Source: Actinomycetes bacterium
Lineage (GTDB): Bacteria > Actinomycetota > Acidimicrobiia > Acidimicrobiales > RAAP-2
Assembly: GCA_021782915.1 (NCBI GenBank)
Contig: JAJXUK010000002.1
Span: 1-64,000 of the forward strand
Reading direction: 5' to 3'
Length of the DNA: 64,000 bases
This document shows positions 54,351 to 63,132 of this stretch, in pieces (the first letter of the stretch is position 1; the number at the start of each line of letters is the position of its first letter). Made by a program: the position numbers and the translations under genes. Below the pieces are notes generated by a model. The model was given only the letters and a program-made list of their open reading frames with translations, made no database searches and had not been told where the DNA came from.

Positions 54351-55949
54351 GTGCTAATCGTCCGCGACCTGGGAATCGAGATCGGGGCCCGCCAGCTGCT
54401 GGCCCCGGTCTCCTTCTCGGTCGGTGACGGTGAGAAGGTCGGTCTGGTGGGGCGCAACGGCGCGGGCAAGTCCACCCTGCTGGCGGTGCTGCTGGGCGCG
54501 CGCGCGGATCACCTGCGCATCAGCGGCACCGTGCAGATCCAGGGCTCGCTGGCCCACCTGCCCCAGGAGCCGGTCCCGCGGGGCCTCGGCGTCGAGGCGA
54601 TTGGTCTGTCCCACGTGCTCTCGGCGCGAGGTCTGGACGCACTGGACGCGCAGATGCAGCAGGCGCGACACGACCTGGCCGCCAGTGCCACCGAGGAGAC
54701 GATTGAGCGGTTCACCACTCTGGAGGCGGAGTTCCGCGAGCGCGGGGGCTACGAGGCCGAGAGCGAGGTGTCGCGCCTGGCCGCCGGACTCGGGCTGGCC
54801 GAGGATCTCCTGCTGGAGGACATCGACTCGCTCTCGGGCGGTCAGCGGCGCCGTGTGGACCTGATGCGTGTGCTGTACGAGCGCCCCGACATCATGGTGC
54901 TGGACGAGCCCACTAACCACCTGGACCGCGCGGCCAAGGGGTGGCTCTTCGACGAGCTCGACCGGTTCGAGGGCACGGTCCTGGTGATCAGTCACGACCT
55001 GCCCCTGCTGGACAAGGCCATCGATCGGGTGCTCTCGCTGCGCGAGGGCCAGCTGCGCGAGTACCGCGGCAACTACTCGAAGTTCCTCGCTCAAGAGGCC
55101 GCCCAGATCGAGAGCGAGGAGAAGCTCGCCAGGGCCCAGGACGCCCAGATCCATCGACTCAAGACCCTCGCCGACTCGATGCGCGGGCAGACCGAGAAGC
55201 GCGCGCGTCTGGCCAAGGTGCTCGATCGCAAGGTCGAGCGACTGCGCGATGACCGCGTCGAGGTGACCAAGCGTGAGCGCACGGTCAGATTCGCGCTGCC
55301 GGTTCCCCCGCGCAGCGGCGACGTGGCCATGACGGTCGAGCACGTTGGCGTCGCCTACGGTGCGCACCGGGTCCTGCGCGACGTCGGCTTCATCTCTCGA
55401 CGCGAGGACCGCATCGTGATCGTCGGACGCAACGGCGCCGGCAAGACCTCGCTGCTGCGCTGTCTGGCCGGCGTGCAGCTGGCCCAGGCCGGCGCGGTGC
55501 ACTTCGGGGCCAATGTCGTCGTGGGCTACTTCGCCCAGGAGCACGAGCAGCTCGACTTCGACAAGAGCGTGCTCTCGCACCTGGACGGGGCCACCGTGAA
55601 GGGGGACCTCGAGCGGCGCAAGCTGCTCGGGGCCTTCGGGCTGAAGGGCTCGGCCGTCCACCAACTGCCGGGCACGTTGTCGGGTGGCGAGCGGGCCAAG
55701 CTGGCCCTGGCGATCCTGGCCGCCTCGAACGCCAACCTGCTGCTGCTGGACGAGCCCACCAACAACCTCGACCCGGCCAGCGTCGAGGCCCTCGGGACCA
55801 TGATGCGCTCCTGGCGCGGCACGATCGTCGCCGTGAGCCACGAGCGCGGCTTCGTCGAGGCCCTCGAGCCGACGCACGCCGTGCTGTTGCCCGAGGAGTT
55901 CTTCGACCTCTGGCGCGAGGACTACATGGACCTCATCGAGCGGCGATAG
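54351..55949 (+). CDS. ABC-F family ATPase
   Basis: A 532-residue soluble protein of two ABC ATPase domains joined by a charged helical linker (about 235-310: KFLAQEAAQIESEEKLARAQDAQIHRLKTLADSMRG). Domain 1: GRNGAGKSTLLAVLLG, SLSGGQRRRVDLMRVL, MVLDEPTNHLD. Domain 2: GRNGAGKTSLLRCLAG, TLSGGERAKLALAIL, LLLDEPTNNLD. No membrane domain. ABC-F proteins act on the ribosome in translation or antibiotic protection; which subgroup is not clear. GTG start 4 bases after the CoA-transferase gene. Confidence 0.9.
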   Translation: MLIVRDLGIEIGARQLLAPVSFSVGDGEKVGLVGRNGAGKSTLLAVLLGARADHLRISGTVQIQGSLAHLPQEPVPRGLGVEAIGLSHVLSARGLDALDAQMQQARHDLAASATEETIERFTTLEAEFRERGGYEAESEVSRLAAGLGLAEDLLLEDIDSLSGGQRRRVDLMRVLYERPDIMVLDEPTNHLDRAAKGWLFDELDRFEGTVLVISHDLPLLDKAIDRVLSLREGQLREYRGNYSKFLAQEAAQIESEEKLARAQDAQIHRLKTLADSMRGQTEKRARLAKVLDRKVERLRDDRVEVTKRERTVRFALPVPPRSGDVAMTVEHVGVAYGAHRVLRDVGFISRREDRIVIVGRNGAGKTSLLRCLAGVQLAQAGAVHFGANVVVGYFAQEHEQLDFDKSVLSHLDGATVKGDLERRKLLGAFGLKGSAVHQLPGTLSGGERAKLALAILAASNANLLLLDEPTNNLDPASVEALGTMMRSWRGTIVAVSHERGFVEALEPTHAVLLPEEFFDLWREDYMDLIERR

Positions 55950-56000
55950 GTATTCGGGCCCCAGGGAGCAGTCGCGCGGCGAACCTAGAGTGAGCCGGAG

Positions 56001-57728
56001 ATGCTGGTGCGCCTTCTCCGTCCGTACCTGCGCCCTCGCGCGGGCCCGATCAGCCTCGTCGTCACGCTCCTCCTGGCCCAGACGTTGGGCAACCTCTACC
56101 TTCCCAACTTGAACGCTGATCTCATCAATCGGGGCGTGGTGGTCGGGAACCTGCACTACATCTGGGTGACGGGCGCGTGGATGCTGCTGATCACCCTGGC
56201 GATCAGCGTGGTGGCCATGACGGGGGTGTACTGGGCGTCGCGCATATCCATGGGGGTGGGAGCGGACCTGCGCGCCAGCGTGTTCCGTGCGGTGCAGGAG
56301 TTCTCCCTGCGCGACATGAACGAGTTCGGCACGCCGTCGCTGATCACGCGCAACACCAACGACGTCCAGCAGATCCAGATCTTCCTGCAGGTCGCCTTGA
56401 CGATGATGGTCATCGCGCCCATCATGATGATCGGGGGGATGGTCTTCGCGATCCGCGAGGGCGCGCGTCTGCTGCCCCTGCTCGCGGTGGCGGTGCCGCT
56501 GATGATCGGCTTCCTGGGCCTGATGATGATGCGTGTCGTGCCGCGCTTTCGCACGATGCAGGTGAAGATCGACCGACTCACTCAGGTGCTGCGAGAGCAG
56601 ATCACCGGGGTGCGGGTGATACGCGCCTTCGTACGCGTACCCCACGAGGCCCACCGTTTCGACCAGGCCAACGCCGACCTGACCGCAACGACGCTCTCGG
56701 TGAACCGGCTCTTCGCTCTCATGATGCCCGTGATGATGGCGATCCTCAACCTGTCCAGCGTCGCGGTCTTGTGGTTCGGTGGGCGCTACGCGGCAGCGGG
56801 ATCCATGTCCATCGGCAACCTGACGGCGTTTCTCTCCTACATCCTGCAGATCCTGATCTCGGTCATGATGGCCACGATGCTGGCGATCCTGGTGCCGCGG
56901 GCCATGGCCAGCGCCGAGCGCATCGAGCAGGTGCTGCGCACCCAGCCCACGGTGATCGATCCGCCGGCGCCGCGGCGACCGGGCCGACGCGACGGGAGCG
57001 TCGAGCTCGAGGACGTGTCCTTCGCCTACCCCGGCAGCGAGCGGGCCGTGCTCGCCGGGCTCAGCTTCCGCCTCGAGCCGGGGCGCACCAGCGCCGTCAT
57101 CGGGGGCACGGGCTCGGGCAAGTCCACACTGCTGAGCCTGATCCCGCGGTTTCTCGACGCCAGCCAGGGGGTGGTGCGCGTGAATGGCCTCGACGTGCGC
57201 GAGCAGGCGCGCGAGGAGCTGTGGTCCTCGATTGGTCTCGTGCCCCAGGCCGCGTACCTGTTCCGGGGCACCGTGGCGAGCAACCTGCGCGTCGCGGATC
57301 CCGAGGCCAGCGAGGAGGAGCTGTGGCGAGCCCTGGAGGTCGCCCAGGCCTCTGACTTCGTCCGCTCCATGCCGGGGGGCCTCGACGCGCCGATCGACCA
57401 GGGTGGCACGAACGTCTCCGGGGGTCAGCGCCAGCGCCTGGCGATCGCGCGCGCCCTCGTCAAGCGCCCCGTCCTCTACCTCTTCGACGACTGCTTCTCC
57501 GCCCTGGACGCGGAGACCGACGCCCGCCTGCGCCGCGCGCTCGCCGAGGCCACGGCGCCGTCCACGGTGCTGATCATCTCCCAGCGCGTCTCGACGATCA
57601 TGCACGCCGAGCAGATCGTCGTGCTCGACGAGGGCAGCGTCGTGGGCGTGGGTACGCACGACGAGCTCGTGGCCTCGTGCGCGCCCTATCGCGAGATCGT
57701 CGTCTCCCAGCTCGGGCGCGCCGCGTGA
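56001..57728 (+). CDS. ABC exporter half-transporter, degenerate-site subunit
   Basis: A 575-residue half-transporter: six-helix membrane domain (about 15-310) then ATPase (335-575). Walker A is GGTGSGKST and the signature VSGGQRQRL is intact. Walker B ends LYLFDDCFSALD with Asp in place of the catalytic Glu, and the H-loop reads ISQRVSTI with Gln in place of His. The same changes mark the TM287-type subunit of heterodimeric exporters. It overlaps the partner gene by 4 bases, so the pair forms one asymmetric transporter for lipids or drugs. Confidence 0.92.
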   Translation: MLVRLLRPYLRPRAGPISLVVTLLLAQTLGNLYLPNLNADLINRGVVVGNLHYIWVTGAWMLLITLAISVVAMTGVYWASRISMGVGADLRASVFRAVQEFSLRDMNEFGTPSLITRNTNDVQQIQIFLQVALTMMVIAPIMMIGGMVFAIREGARLLPLLAVAVPLMIGFLGLMMMRVVPRFRTMQVKIDRLTQVLREQITGVRVIRAFVRVPHEAHRFDQANADLTATTLSVNRLFALMMPVMMAILNLSSVAVLWFGGRYAAAGSMSIGNLTAFLSYILQILISVMMATMLAILVPRAMASAERIEQVLRTQPTVIDPPAPRRPGRRDGSVELEDVSFAYPGSERAVLAGLSFRLEPGRTSAVIGGTGSGKSTLLSLIPRFLDASQGVVRVNGLDVREQAREELWSSIGLVPQAAYLFRGTVASNLRVADPEASEEELWRALEVAQASDFVRSMPGGLDAPIDQGGTNVSGGQRQRLAIARALVKRPVLYLFDDCFSALDAETDARLRRALAEATAPSTVLIISQRVSTIMHAEQIVVLDEGSVVGVGTHDELVASCAPYREIVVSQLGRAA

Positions 57729-59665
57729 GCTTCGGGGCCGGACCGGGTGGCGCCTGGCGCGCGGGCATGGGCGCCAGTGCTGCTCCGCCCGCGCCGGGGG
57801 TGAACCTTCGCGCGACGCTGGGTCGGCTGATCGAGCGCCTGCGTGCGGAGCGCGTGGCGATGCTCAGCGCCCTGATCCTGGGTGTGGCGGCGGTGGCGGC
57901 CAACGTGAGCGGTCCGTGGATCTTGGGCCGGGCGACCAACGTGCTCTTCAACGGCATCGTGAGCGCTCGGCTCCCCAGCGGCCTGAGCAAGGCCCAGGCC
58001 CTGGCCCAGCTGCGCGCGCACGGTCAGGATCAGATCGCCCGGATGATCTCGACGATGAGCCTCACCCCGGGTGTCGGCGTGAACCTGACGAGACTGGGTC
58101 TGATCCTGGGCGTGGCGGCACTGGCGTACGTCGTCGGCTCGGCCCTCACCTACGGCCAGGGCTACCTCATGGCGGGCGTCGCCCAGCGCTCGATGTATCG
58201 ACTGCGTCGTGACGTGGAGGACAAGCTCGCGCGTCTGCCGCTGCGTTACTTCGACTCGCATCCTCACGGTGACGTGCTGAGTCGGGTCACCAACGACATC
58301 GACAACCTGACGACCACCCTGCAGCAGGGCTTGAGTCAGCTGCTCACCTCGGTGCTCACCCTGATCGGCGTGTTGGGAATGATGGTGTGGATATCACCGT
58401 TGCTGGCCGTCATCGCGGTCATCACGATACCCATCGCGATTCTCCTGAGCCTGCTGGTGGCTCGACGCAGCCAAGTTCACTTCACCACTCAGTGGCGCGA
58501 GACGGGCGAGCTGAACTCGATGGTCGAGGAGTCGCACACGGGCCACGCCCTGTTACAGGTCTTCGGACGCCGCGCGGCGGCCTCACACGAGTTCGACGGG
58601 GTGAATGAGCGCCTCTACCACGCCAGCTTCCGGGCCCAGTTCCTCTCGGGCATCATCCAGCCGACGATGCAGTTCGTCTCGAACCTCAACTACGTGGCCA
58701 TCGCCGTGATCGGGGGATATCGCGTGGCCTCGGGGCTCCTCTCCCTGGGTGACGTGACGGCGTTCATCCAGTACACCCGCCAGTTCACGATGCCCATCAC
58801 TCAGATCGCCGGGCAGATGAACATGCTTCAGTCCGGGCTGGCCTCGGCCGAGCGCGTCTTCGAGTTCCTCGATGCGTCCGAGGAGTCCCTCGAGCGCGAG
58901 TCGGCCTTCGGCGTGCCGGGACGTGGCGCGGTCTCGCTGGAGCACGTGGACTTCCGCTACGACCCGGCCGTGGCGCTGATCCAGGACTTCACGTTGGACG
59001 TCGCGCCGGGCCAGACGGTTGCGATCGTGGGTCCGACGGGGGCGGGCAAGACGACGATGGTCAATCTGCTCGTGCGCTTCTACGAGATCGATGCGGGGCA
59101 CATCCTGCTCGACGGGGTCGACTACCGAGACCTCACGCGTGACGAGGTGCGCCAGCACTTCGCGATGGTCCTGCAGGACACGTGGCTGTTCTCGGGCACG
59201 GTCCGCGAGAACATCGGCTACGGCCGTCCCGGCGCCAGTGAGGACGAGATCGTCGCCGCGGCCAGCGCGGCCCACGTGGACGCCTTCGTGCGCACGATGC
59301 CCCACGGCTACGACACGGTGCTCGGAGACGACACGGCCACCGTCTCGGCGGGTCAGCGACAGCTCCTGACGATTGCGCGCGCCTTCCTGGCCGACCCGGA
59401 CATCCTGATCCTGGACGAGGCGACGAGCAGCGTGGACACGCGCACCGAGGTACTGATCCAGCGCGCGATGGGCGACCTGCGCCGTGGGCGGACCAGCTTC
59501 GTGATCGCGCACCGGCTCTCGACCATCCGCGACGCCGACGTCATCCTGGTGATGGAGCATGGCCGGGTGGTCGAGCAGGGGGACCACGAGGCCCTGCTGG
59601 CGGCCGGGGGCGCCTACCAGCGCCTCTACGCCAGTCAGTTCGCTGCGGCCGACCCGGCCGCCTGA
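57725..59665 (+). CDS. ABC exporter half-transporter, canonical-site subunit
   Basis: A 646-residue half-transporter from a GTG at 57725. It has an N-terminal Ala/Pro/Gly-rich extension (about 1-40), a membrane domain with six segments and a larger extracytoplasmic loop (about 75-145), then the ATPase. Walker A GPTGAGKTT, Walker B ILILDEATSSVD with catalytic Glu, and H-loop IAHRLSTI are canonical. The signature is VSAGQRQ instead of LSGGQ; this side faces the partner's degenerate site. Together with the 56001 gene it makes a TM287/288-like exporter. Confidence 0.92.
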   Translation: MSFGAGPGGAWRAGMGASAAPPAPGVNLRATLGRLIERLRAERVAMLSALILGVAAVAANVSGPWILGRATNVLFNGIVSARLPSGLSKAQALAQLRAHGQDQIARMISTMSLTPGVGVNLTRLGLILGVAALAYVVGSALTYGQGYLMAGVAQRSMYRLRRDVEDKLARLPLRYFDSHPHGDVLSRVTNDIDNLTTTLQQGLSQLLTSVLTLIGVLGMMVWISPLLAVIAVITIPIAILLSLLVARRSQVHFTTQWRETGELNSMVEESHTGHALLQVFGRRAAASHEFDGVNERLYHASFRAQFLSGIIQPTMQFVSNLNYVAIAVIGGYRVASGLLSLGDVTAFIQYTRQFTMPITQIAGQMNMLQSGLASAERVFEFLDASEESLERESAFGVPGRGAVSLEHVDFRYDPAVALIQDFTLDVAPGQTVAIVGPTGAGKTTMVNLLVRFYEIDAGHILLDGVDYRDLTRDEVRQHFAMVLQDTWLFSGTVRENIGYGRPGASEDEIVAAASAAHVDAFVRTMPHGYDTVLGDDTATVSAGQRQLLTIARAFLADPDILILDEATSSVDTRTEVLIQRAMGDLRRGRTSFVIAHRLSTIRDADVILVMEHGRVVEQGDHEALLAAGGAYQRLYASQFAAADPAA

Positions 59666-59762
59666 GGCGGCGTCGCATAGGAAGCGCCAATAGCCATTCC
59701 CATTATTTTCAATTGGACTTCTAGACCTTGCCTCGGTACCGTCGGACTGGAAGGGCTCACGG

Positions 59763-59798
59763 CCCCACGGTGGGGTCGAGGACCCTTCTGAGCGGAGG
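59763..59798 (+). promoter_or_regulatory. Chained hairpins covering the hsp20 ribosome-binding site
   Basis: Three short hairpins overlap one another in the hsp20 leader: CCCCAC/GTGGGG (59763-59775), GGGTC/GACCC (59773-59785) and CCTTC/GGAGG (59784-59798, one G-U pair, 5-base loop). The last sequesters the GGAGG ribosome-binding site 9 bases before the ATG. Because neighbours share bases they are mutually exclusive, as in RNA thermometers or switches. Functional role is inference. Confidence 0.4.
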
Positions 59799-59806
59799 TT
59801 GGTTTC

Positions 59807-60253
59807 ATGTCAGACACCAAGATGCTCAAATCGCGTGAGCCGATCAACGTGCCCTCGTTGTTCCCGTGGATGTCGCGCCAGTGGTTCGACGACTTCTTCC
59901 ACGACGGGTTCTGGCGACCCATGTTCGCCATCGAGGAGTTCCGTGACGGCGACGAGTTGGTGGTGCGAGCTGAGCTGCCTGGCGTCGACCCGGACAAGGA
60001 CGTCGAGCTTGAGGTCATTGACGACATGCTCGTCATCTCGGCCGAGAAGTCCGAGTCGCGTGAGCACGAAGGCGCCGACGTGCACCGCAGCGAGTTCCGC
60101 TACGGATCCCTGACGCGCAACGTGCCGATCCCGCGCGGCGTGAAGGAGTCCGACATCAGGGCCACGTACAGGGACGGGGTGCTGGAGATCCGTATGCCAG
60201 TACCCGCGTCGTCCAGTGGCGCGAGCCACCGAGTCGCCATCAAGCGCTCGTAG
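59807..60253 (+). CDS. Small heat-shock protein Hsp20
   Basis: A 148-residue alpha-crystallin-type chaperone. The N-terminal arm (about 1-38: SLFPWMSRQWFDDFFHDGFW) is aromatic-rich. The crystallin domain covers about 40-135 (EEFRDGDELVVRAELPGVDPDKDVELEVIDDMLVISAEK). The late YRDGVLEIRMPVP carries the GVL motif, and an IKR tail follows. It holds unfolded proteins. No CIRCE or HAIR repeat was seen upstream. Confidence 0.94.
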   Translation: MSDTKMLKSREPINVPSLFPWMSRQWFDDFFHDGFWRPMFAIEEFRDGDELVVRAELPGVDPDKDVELEVIDDMLVISAEKSESREHEGADVHRSEFRYGSLTRNVPIPRGVKESDIRATYRDGVLEIRMPVPASSSGASHRVAIKRS

Positions 60254-60268
60254 AGCCTCCCAGGCGGC

Positions 60269-60295
60269 GGCCGGCGATCCGATGGGTCGCCGGCC
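60269..60295 (+). terminator. Intrinsic terminator after hsp20
   Basis: GGCCGGCGA (60269-60277) pairs perfectly with TCGCCGGCC (60287-60295), and TCC/GGG inside extends the stem to 12 pairs with a 3-base loop. A short T-containing stretch (GTTGCCGTTCT) follows. It ends 71 bases before the ATPase gene. Confidence 0.75.
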
Positions 60296-60365
60296 GTTGC
60301 CGTTCTACGCGGCACAGGACGTTCAGCCCTGGGCGCGCGAGGCCGTCGCGCCGTAGCGTGAGAGC

Positions 60366-62666
60366 GTGAGCGAGCAGCGTCGCGTCGGCGTGCCTCGGGC
60401 GAGCTGGTGGATCCTCGGAATCGTCGTGCTCGGCTTGGTCGGTGGCGGTCTCGGTCACGCCGCCGGCTCGTCGCGCCTCGGCGACGGCGCGTGGATCGGC
60501 GCGACGGGCGTCGGCGTGGTCCTCTCCGTGGCCACGATGGTGCGCAGTCTGCGCGCGCGCCGTCTGGGCGTCGACGTCATCGCGTTGCTGGCGCTGCTCG
60601 GCGCCCTCGGGGTGCGCGAGTACCTCGCCGGCGCGGTCATCAGCGTCATGCTTGGCACCGGCCAGGCCCTCGAGGACTGGGCCACCGGACGGGCCCGACG
60701 TGAGCTCGCCGCTCTGCTGGGCCGGGCCCCGAAGCTCGCGCACCGGTATCGCGACGGCTCGCTGGACACCGTCGCCTTAGAGGAGGTCGCCCCGGGGGAG
60801 CGATTGATGGTGGCCACGGGTGAGGTCGTGCCGGTTGACGGCACGGTCCTCTCGCCGAGCGCCGTGCTCGACGAGTCCGCCCTGACCGGCGAGGCGCTGC
60901 CCGTCACGCGCGTCGAGGGTGATCCCGTGCGAAGCGGTGTGCTCAACGCGGGCGCGCCCTTCGACCTGCTGGCGGTGGCCAGCGCCGAGCAGAGCACCTT
61001 CAGCGGCGTCGTGCGCCTGGTGCAGCAGGCCGAGTCGACCCAGGCGCCCTTCGTGCGTCTGGCCGATCGCTACGCCGTCATCTTCCTCTTCGTCAGCCTG
61101 GCCACGGCCGGTCTCGCCTGGGCGCTGGGTGGCCCGGCGCGCGCGGTGGACGTGCTCGTGGTGTCCACGCCGTGTCCGATGATCCTGGCGGCTCCGGCCG
61201 CCTTCATCTCCGGGCTGTCGCGCGCCGCGCGCCGCGGCATCATCGTCAAGAGCGGGGCGGTGCTCGAGCGCCTGGCCGGGGCGAGCACGCTGCTCATCGA
61301 CAAGACCGGGACGGTCACGCGTGGGCACCCCGAGCTCGCAGAGCTGGTGTTGGGCCCGGGGCAGTCCGCCGACGTCGTCCTGAGCGCGGCGGGATCGCTC
61401 GATCAGATGTCCCCGCACGTCGTGGCCAGCGCGGTGGTGCGCGCGGCCCTGGACCACGCCGTGCGACTGGAGATGCCCCGGGACGTGGAGGAGGTCGCCG
61501 GCAGCGGCATCCGCGGTCTCGTCGCGGGCCGGCGCGTCGCGGTGGGCAACGAGCGCTGGGTGGGCCTGGCCAGCACGCCGGCCTGGGCGCGCGCGGCCCG
61601 CCGACGCGCACGTCGAGAGGGCTCACTGCTGGTCTACGTCGCCCTCGAGGGCGAGCCGGTCGGCCTGCTGGTGTTCTCGGATCCACTGCGTCACGACTCG
61701 GCGCGAACCATTCGTGCCCTGCGCCAGAGCGGCATCAGGCGCGTCGTCCTGGTGACCGGGGATCGAAGCGACGTCGCCGAGACGATCGGCTCAGTGATCG
61801 GCGTGGACGAGGTGCTGGCCGAGCGCCAGCCCGCCGAGAAGCTCGACGTGGTGCGCCTGGAGGCGCGCCGGGGCCCGACGATCATGGTGGGTGACGGCAT
61901 CAATGACGCCCCGGCCCTGGCCATGGCGAGCGTCGGCGTCGCCATGGGTGCCCGCGGCGCCTCGGCGGCCTCGGAGGCCGCCGACGTCGTGCTCACGGTG
62001 GATCGTCTGGACCGCCTCGCCGAGGCCCTGCGACTCGCGCGCCGAACCCGGCGCATCGCGACCCAGAGCGTGCTGGTGGGCATGGGGCTCTCCCTCGCGG
62101 CGATGCTCGCGGCGACGATCGGCTGGCTGCCGGCGGTGGCCGGCGCGATCCTCCAGGAGCTCATCGACGCCGGCGTCATCGTCAACGCGCTGCGAGCCCT
62201 GCGGCCCGGTCCCCAGGAGGCGCGTCTGACCACGAGGGACTCGCGACTCGCCCAGCGATTCCAGGAGGAGCATCGCGCGGTGCGCGCGGTGCTCGATCAG
62301 CTGCACCAGATCGCTGACGACGTCAGCGACGACGAGTCGGGCGTAGCGGTGTCCTCGGCGCGGCGGATCCACCAGCGCCTGGTGGACGAGGTGCTGGCCC
62401 ACGAGCTCGCCGAGGAGGCCGAGCTCTACCCCGCACTCGAGCGCTTCCTCGGCGGAGCGGATCCGCTCAGCACCATGAGCCGTGCGCACACCGAGATCGC
62501 CCACCGCATCCGCCGACTCGGCCAGCTGCTCGACGAGCTCGAGACCGACGCGGTGGACGTCGCCGACGTGGTCGATCTGCGCAGCATGCTCTACGGACTG
62601 CACGCCATCCTCAGCCTGCACACGGCCCAGGAGGAGGAGAGCTACCTCTCACTCGGTGAGGAGTAG
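60366..62666 (+). CDS. P1B-type metal ATPase fused to a hemerythrin-like domain
   Basis: A 766-residue protein from a GTG start. Residues 1-620 are a P-type ATPase lacking an N-terminal metal-binding domain. It has TGE at 174-176, the membrane metal motif STPCPM with C270 (in place of CPC), the phosphorylated D312 in DKTGTVTRG, and GDGINDAPA near 509-516. The usual HP motif reads SPHVVA. Residues about 628-760 are a four-helix HHE/hemerythrin-like domain with repeated His/Glu (EEHRAV, RRIHQRLVDEVLAHELAEEAELYPAL, RAHTEIAHRI, LHTAQEEE), which should bind a di-iron or other metal centre. Transported ion is uncertain; the fusion suggests iron or oxygen/NO-linked control of export. Confidence 0.88.
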   Translation: MSEQRRVGVPRASWWILGIVVLGLVGGGLGHAAGSSRLGDGAWIGATGVGVVLSVATMVRSLRARRLGVDVIALLALLGALGVREYLAGAVISVMLGTGQALEDWATGRARRELAALLGRAPKLAHRYRDGSLDTVALEEVAPGERLMVATGEVVPVDGTVLSPSAVLDESALTGEALPVTRVEGDPVRSGVLNAGAPFDLLAVASAEQSTFSGVVRLVQQAESTQAPFVRLADRYAVIFLFVSLATAGLAWALGGPARAVDVLVVSTPCPMILAAPAAFISGLSRAARRGIIVKSGAVLERLAGASTLLIDKTGTVTRGHPELAELVLGPGQSADVVLSAAGSLDQMSPHVVASAVVRAALDHAVRLEMPRDVEEVAGSGIRGLVAGRRVAVGNERWVGLASTPAWARAARRRARREGSLLVYVALEGEPVGLLVFSDPLRHDSARTIRALRQSGIRRVVLVTGDRSDVAETIGSVIGVDEVLAERQPAEKLDVVRLEARRGPTIMVGDGINDAPALAMASVGVAMGARGASAASEAADVVLTVDRLDRLAEALRLARRTRRIATQSVLVGMGLSLAAMLAATIGWLPAVAGAILQELIDAGVIVNALRALRPGPQEARLTTRDSRLAQRFQEEHRAVRAVLDQLHQIADDVSDDESGVAVSSARRIHQRLVDEVLAHELAEEAELYPALERFLGGADPLSTMSRAHTEIAHRIRRLGQLLDELETDAVDVADVVDLRSMLYGLHAILSLHTAQEEESYLSLGEE

Positions 62667-62805
62667 ACCCTCCCGTGGGGCCCTGGATAGGCTTCGCCCG
62701 GAGGGGGTGCATGGTGGAGTCTTTTCGCGGGGCCGATCTCGGCCGGGGCCCCGTCGGCGTCTCTGGCGCCGGAGCCCCGACGTGCACGCGGGCCCGGGCT
62801 CGCTG

Positions 62806-63132
62806 ATGTGCCGCTCCATCACGCCGCTGCGGGGGCTGGAGCCGCCGGCCAGTGCCGCGCAGGTGCGTGACGCCGCCTCTCAGTTCGTGGGCAAGGTGGG
62901 TGCGCTCAGCCCGGCCCAGCGTGAGCGCCCGGAGGCCCAGCGGGCCATCGAGGCCATCGCCCAGGTCGTTGAGGGACTCCTGGATGAGCTGCCGGCGCGT
63001 CGGCGTGCTTCGAGCGTGTCAGCCCCGCGCCGGCGTCTAGGGAACAAGGATGCGCCGGAAGCGCCGCGCGGCGAGACGGAGTCCAGCCAGCCCGACGGCA
63101 GTCAGGTAGAGCGCGCGCAGGCCCATCAGTAG
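62806..63132 (+). CDS. DUF2277 family protein
   Basis: A 108-residue protein starting at ATG 62806 with the clear DUF2277 start MCRSITPLRGLEPPAS and the AAxQFVGKVGAL block. Residues 1-65 match the family. The C-terminal ~40 residues are low-complexity and antisense to the end of the ABC permease gene, giving a 96-base tail-to-tail overlap. Function of the family is unknown. The 139 bases upstream (62667-62805) contain GC-rich inverted repeats and no gene. Confidence 0.75.
   Translation: MCRSITPLRGLEPPASAAQVRDAASQFVGKVGALSPAQRERPEAQRAIEAIAQVVEGLLDELPARRRASSVSAPRRRLGNKDAPEAPRGETESSQPDGSQVERAQAHQ

Noticed and set aside
54354..57659. A 1101-codon open frame on the minus strand opposite the CoA-transferase, ABC-F and ABC exporter genes
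   Set aside because: It is antisense to three well-supported genes, its translation is His/Gln/Arg/Asp-rich with no domain, and it arises from high third-position GC.
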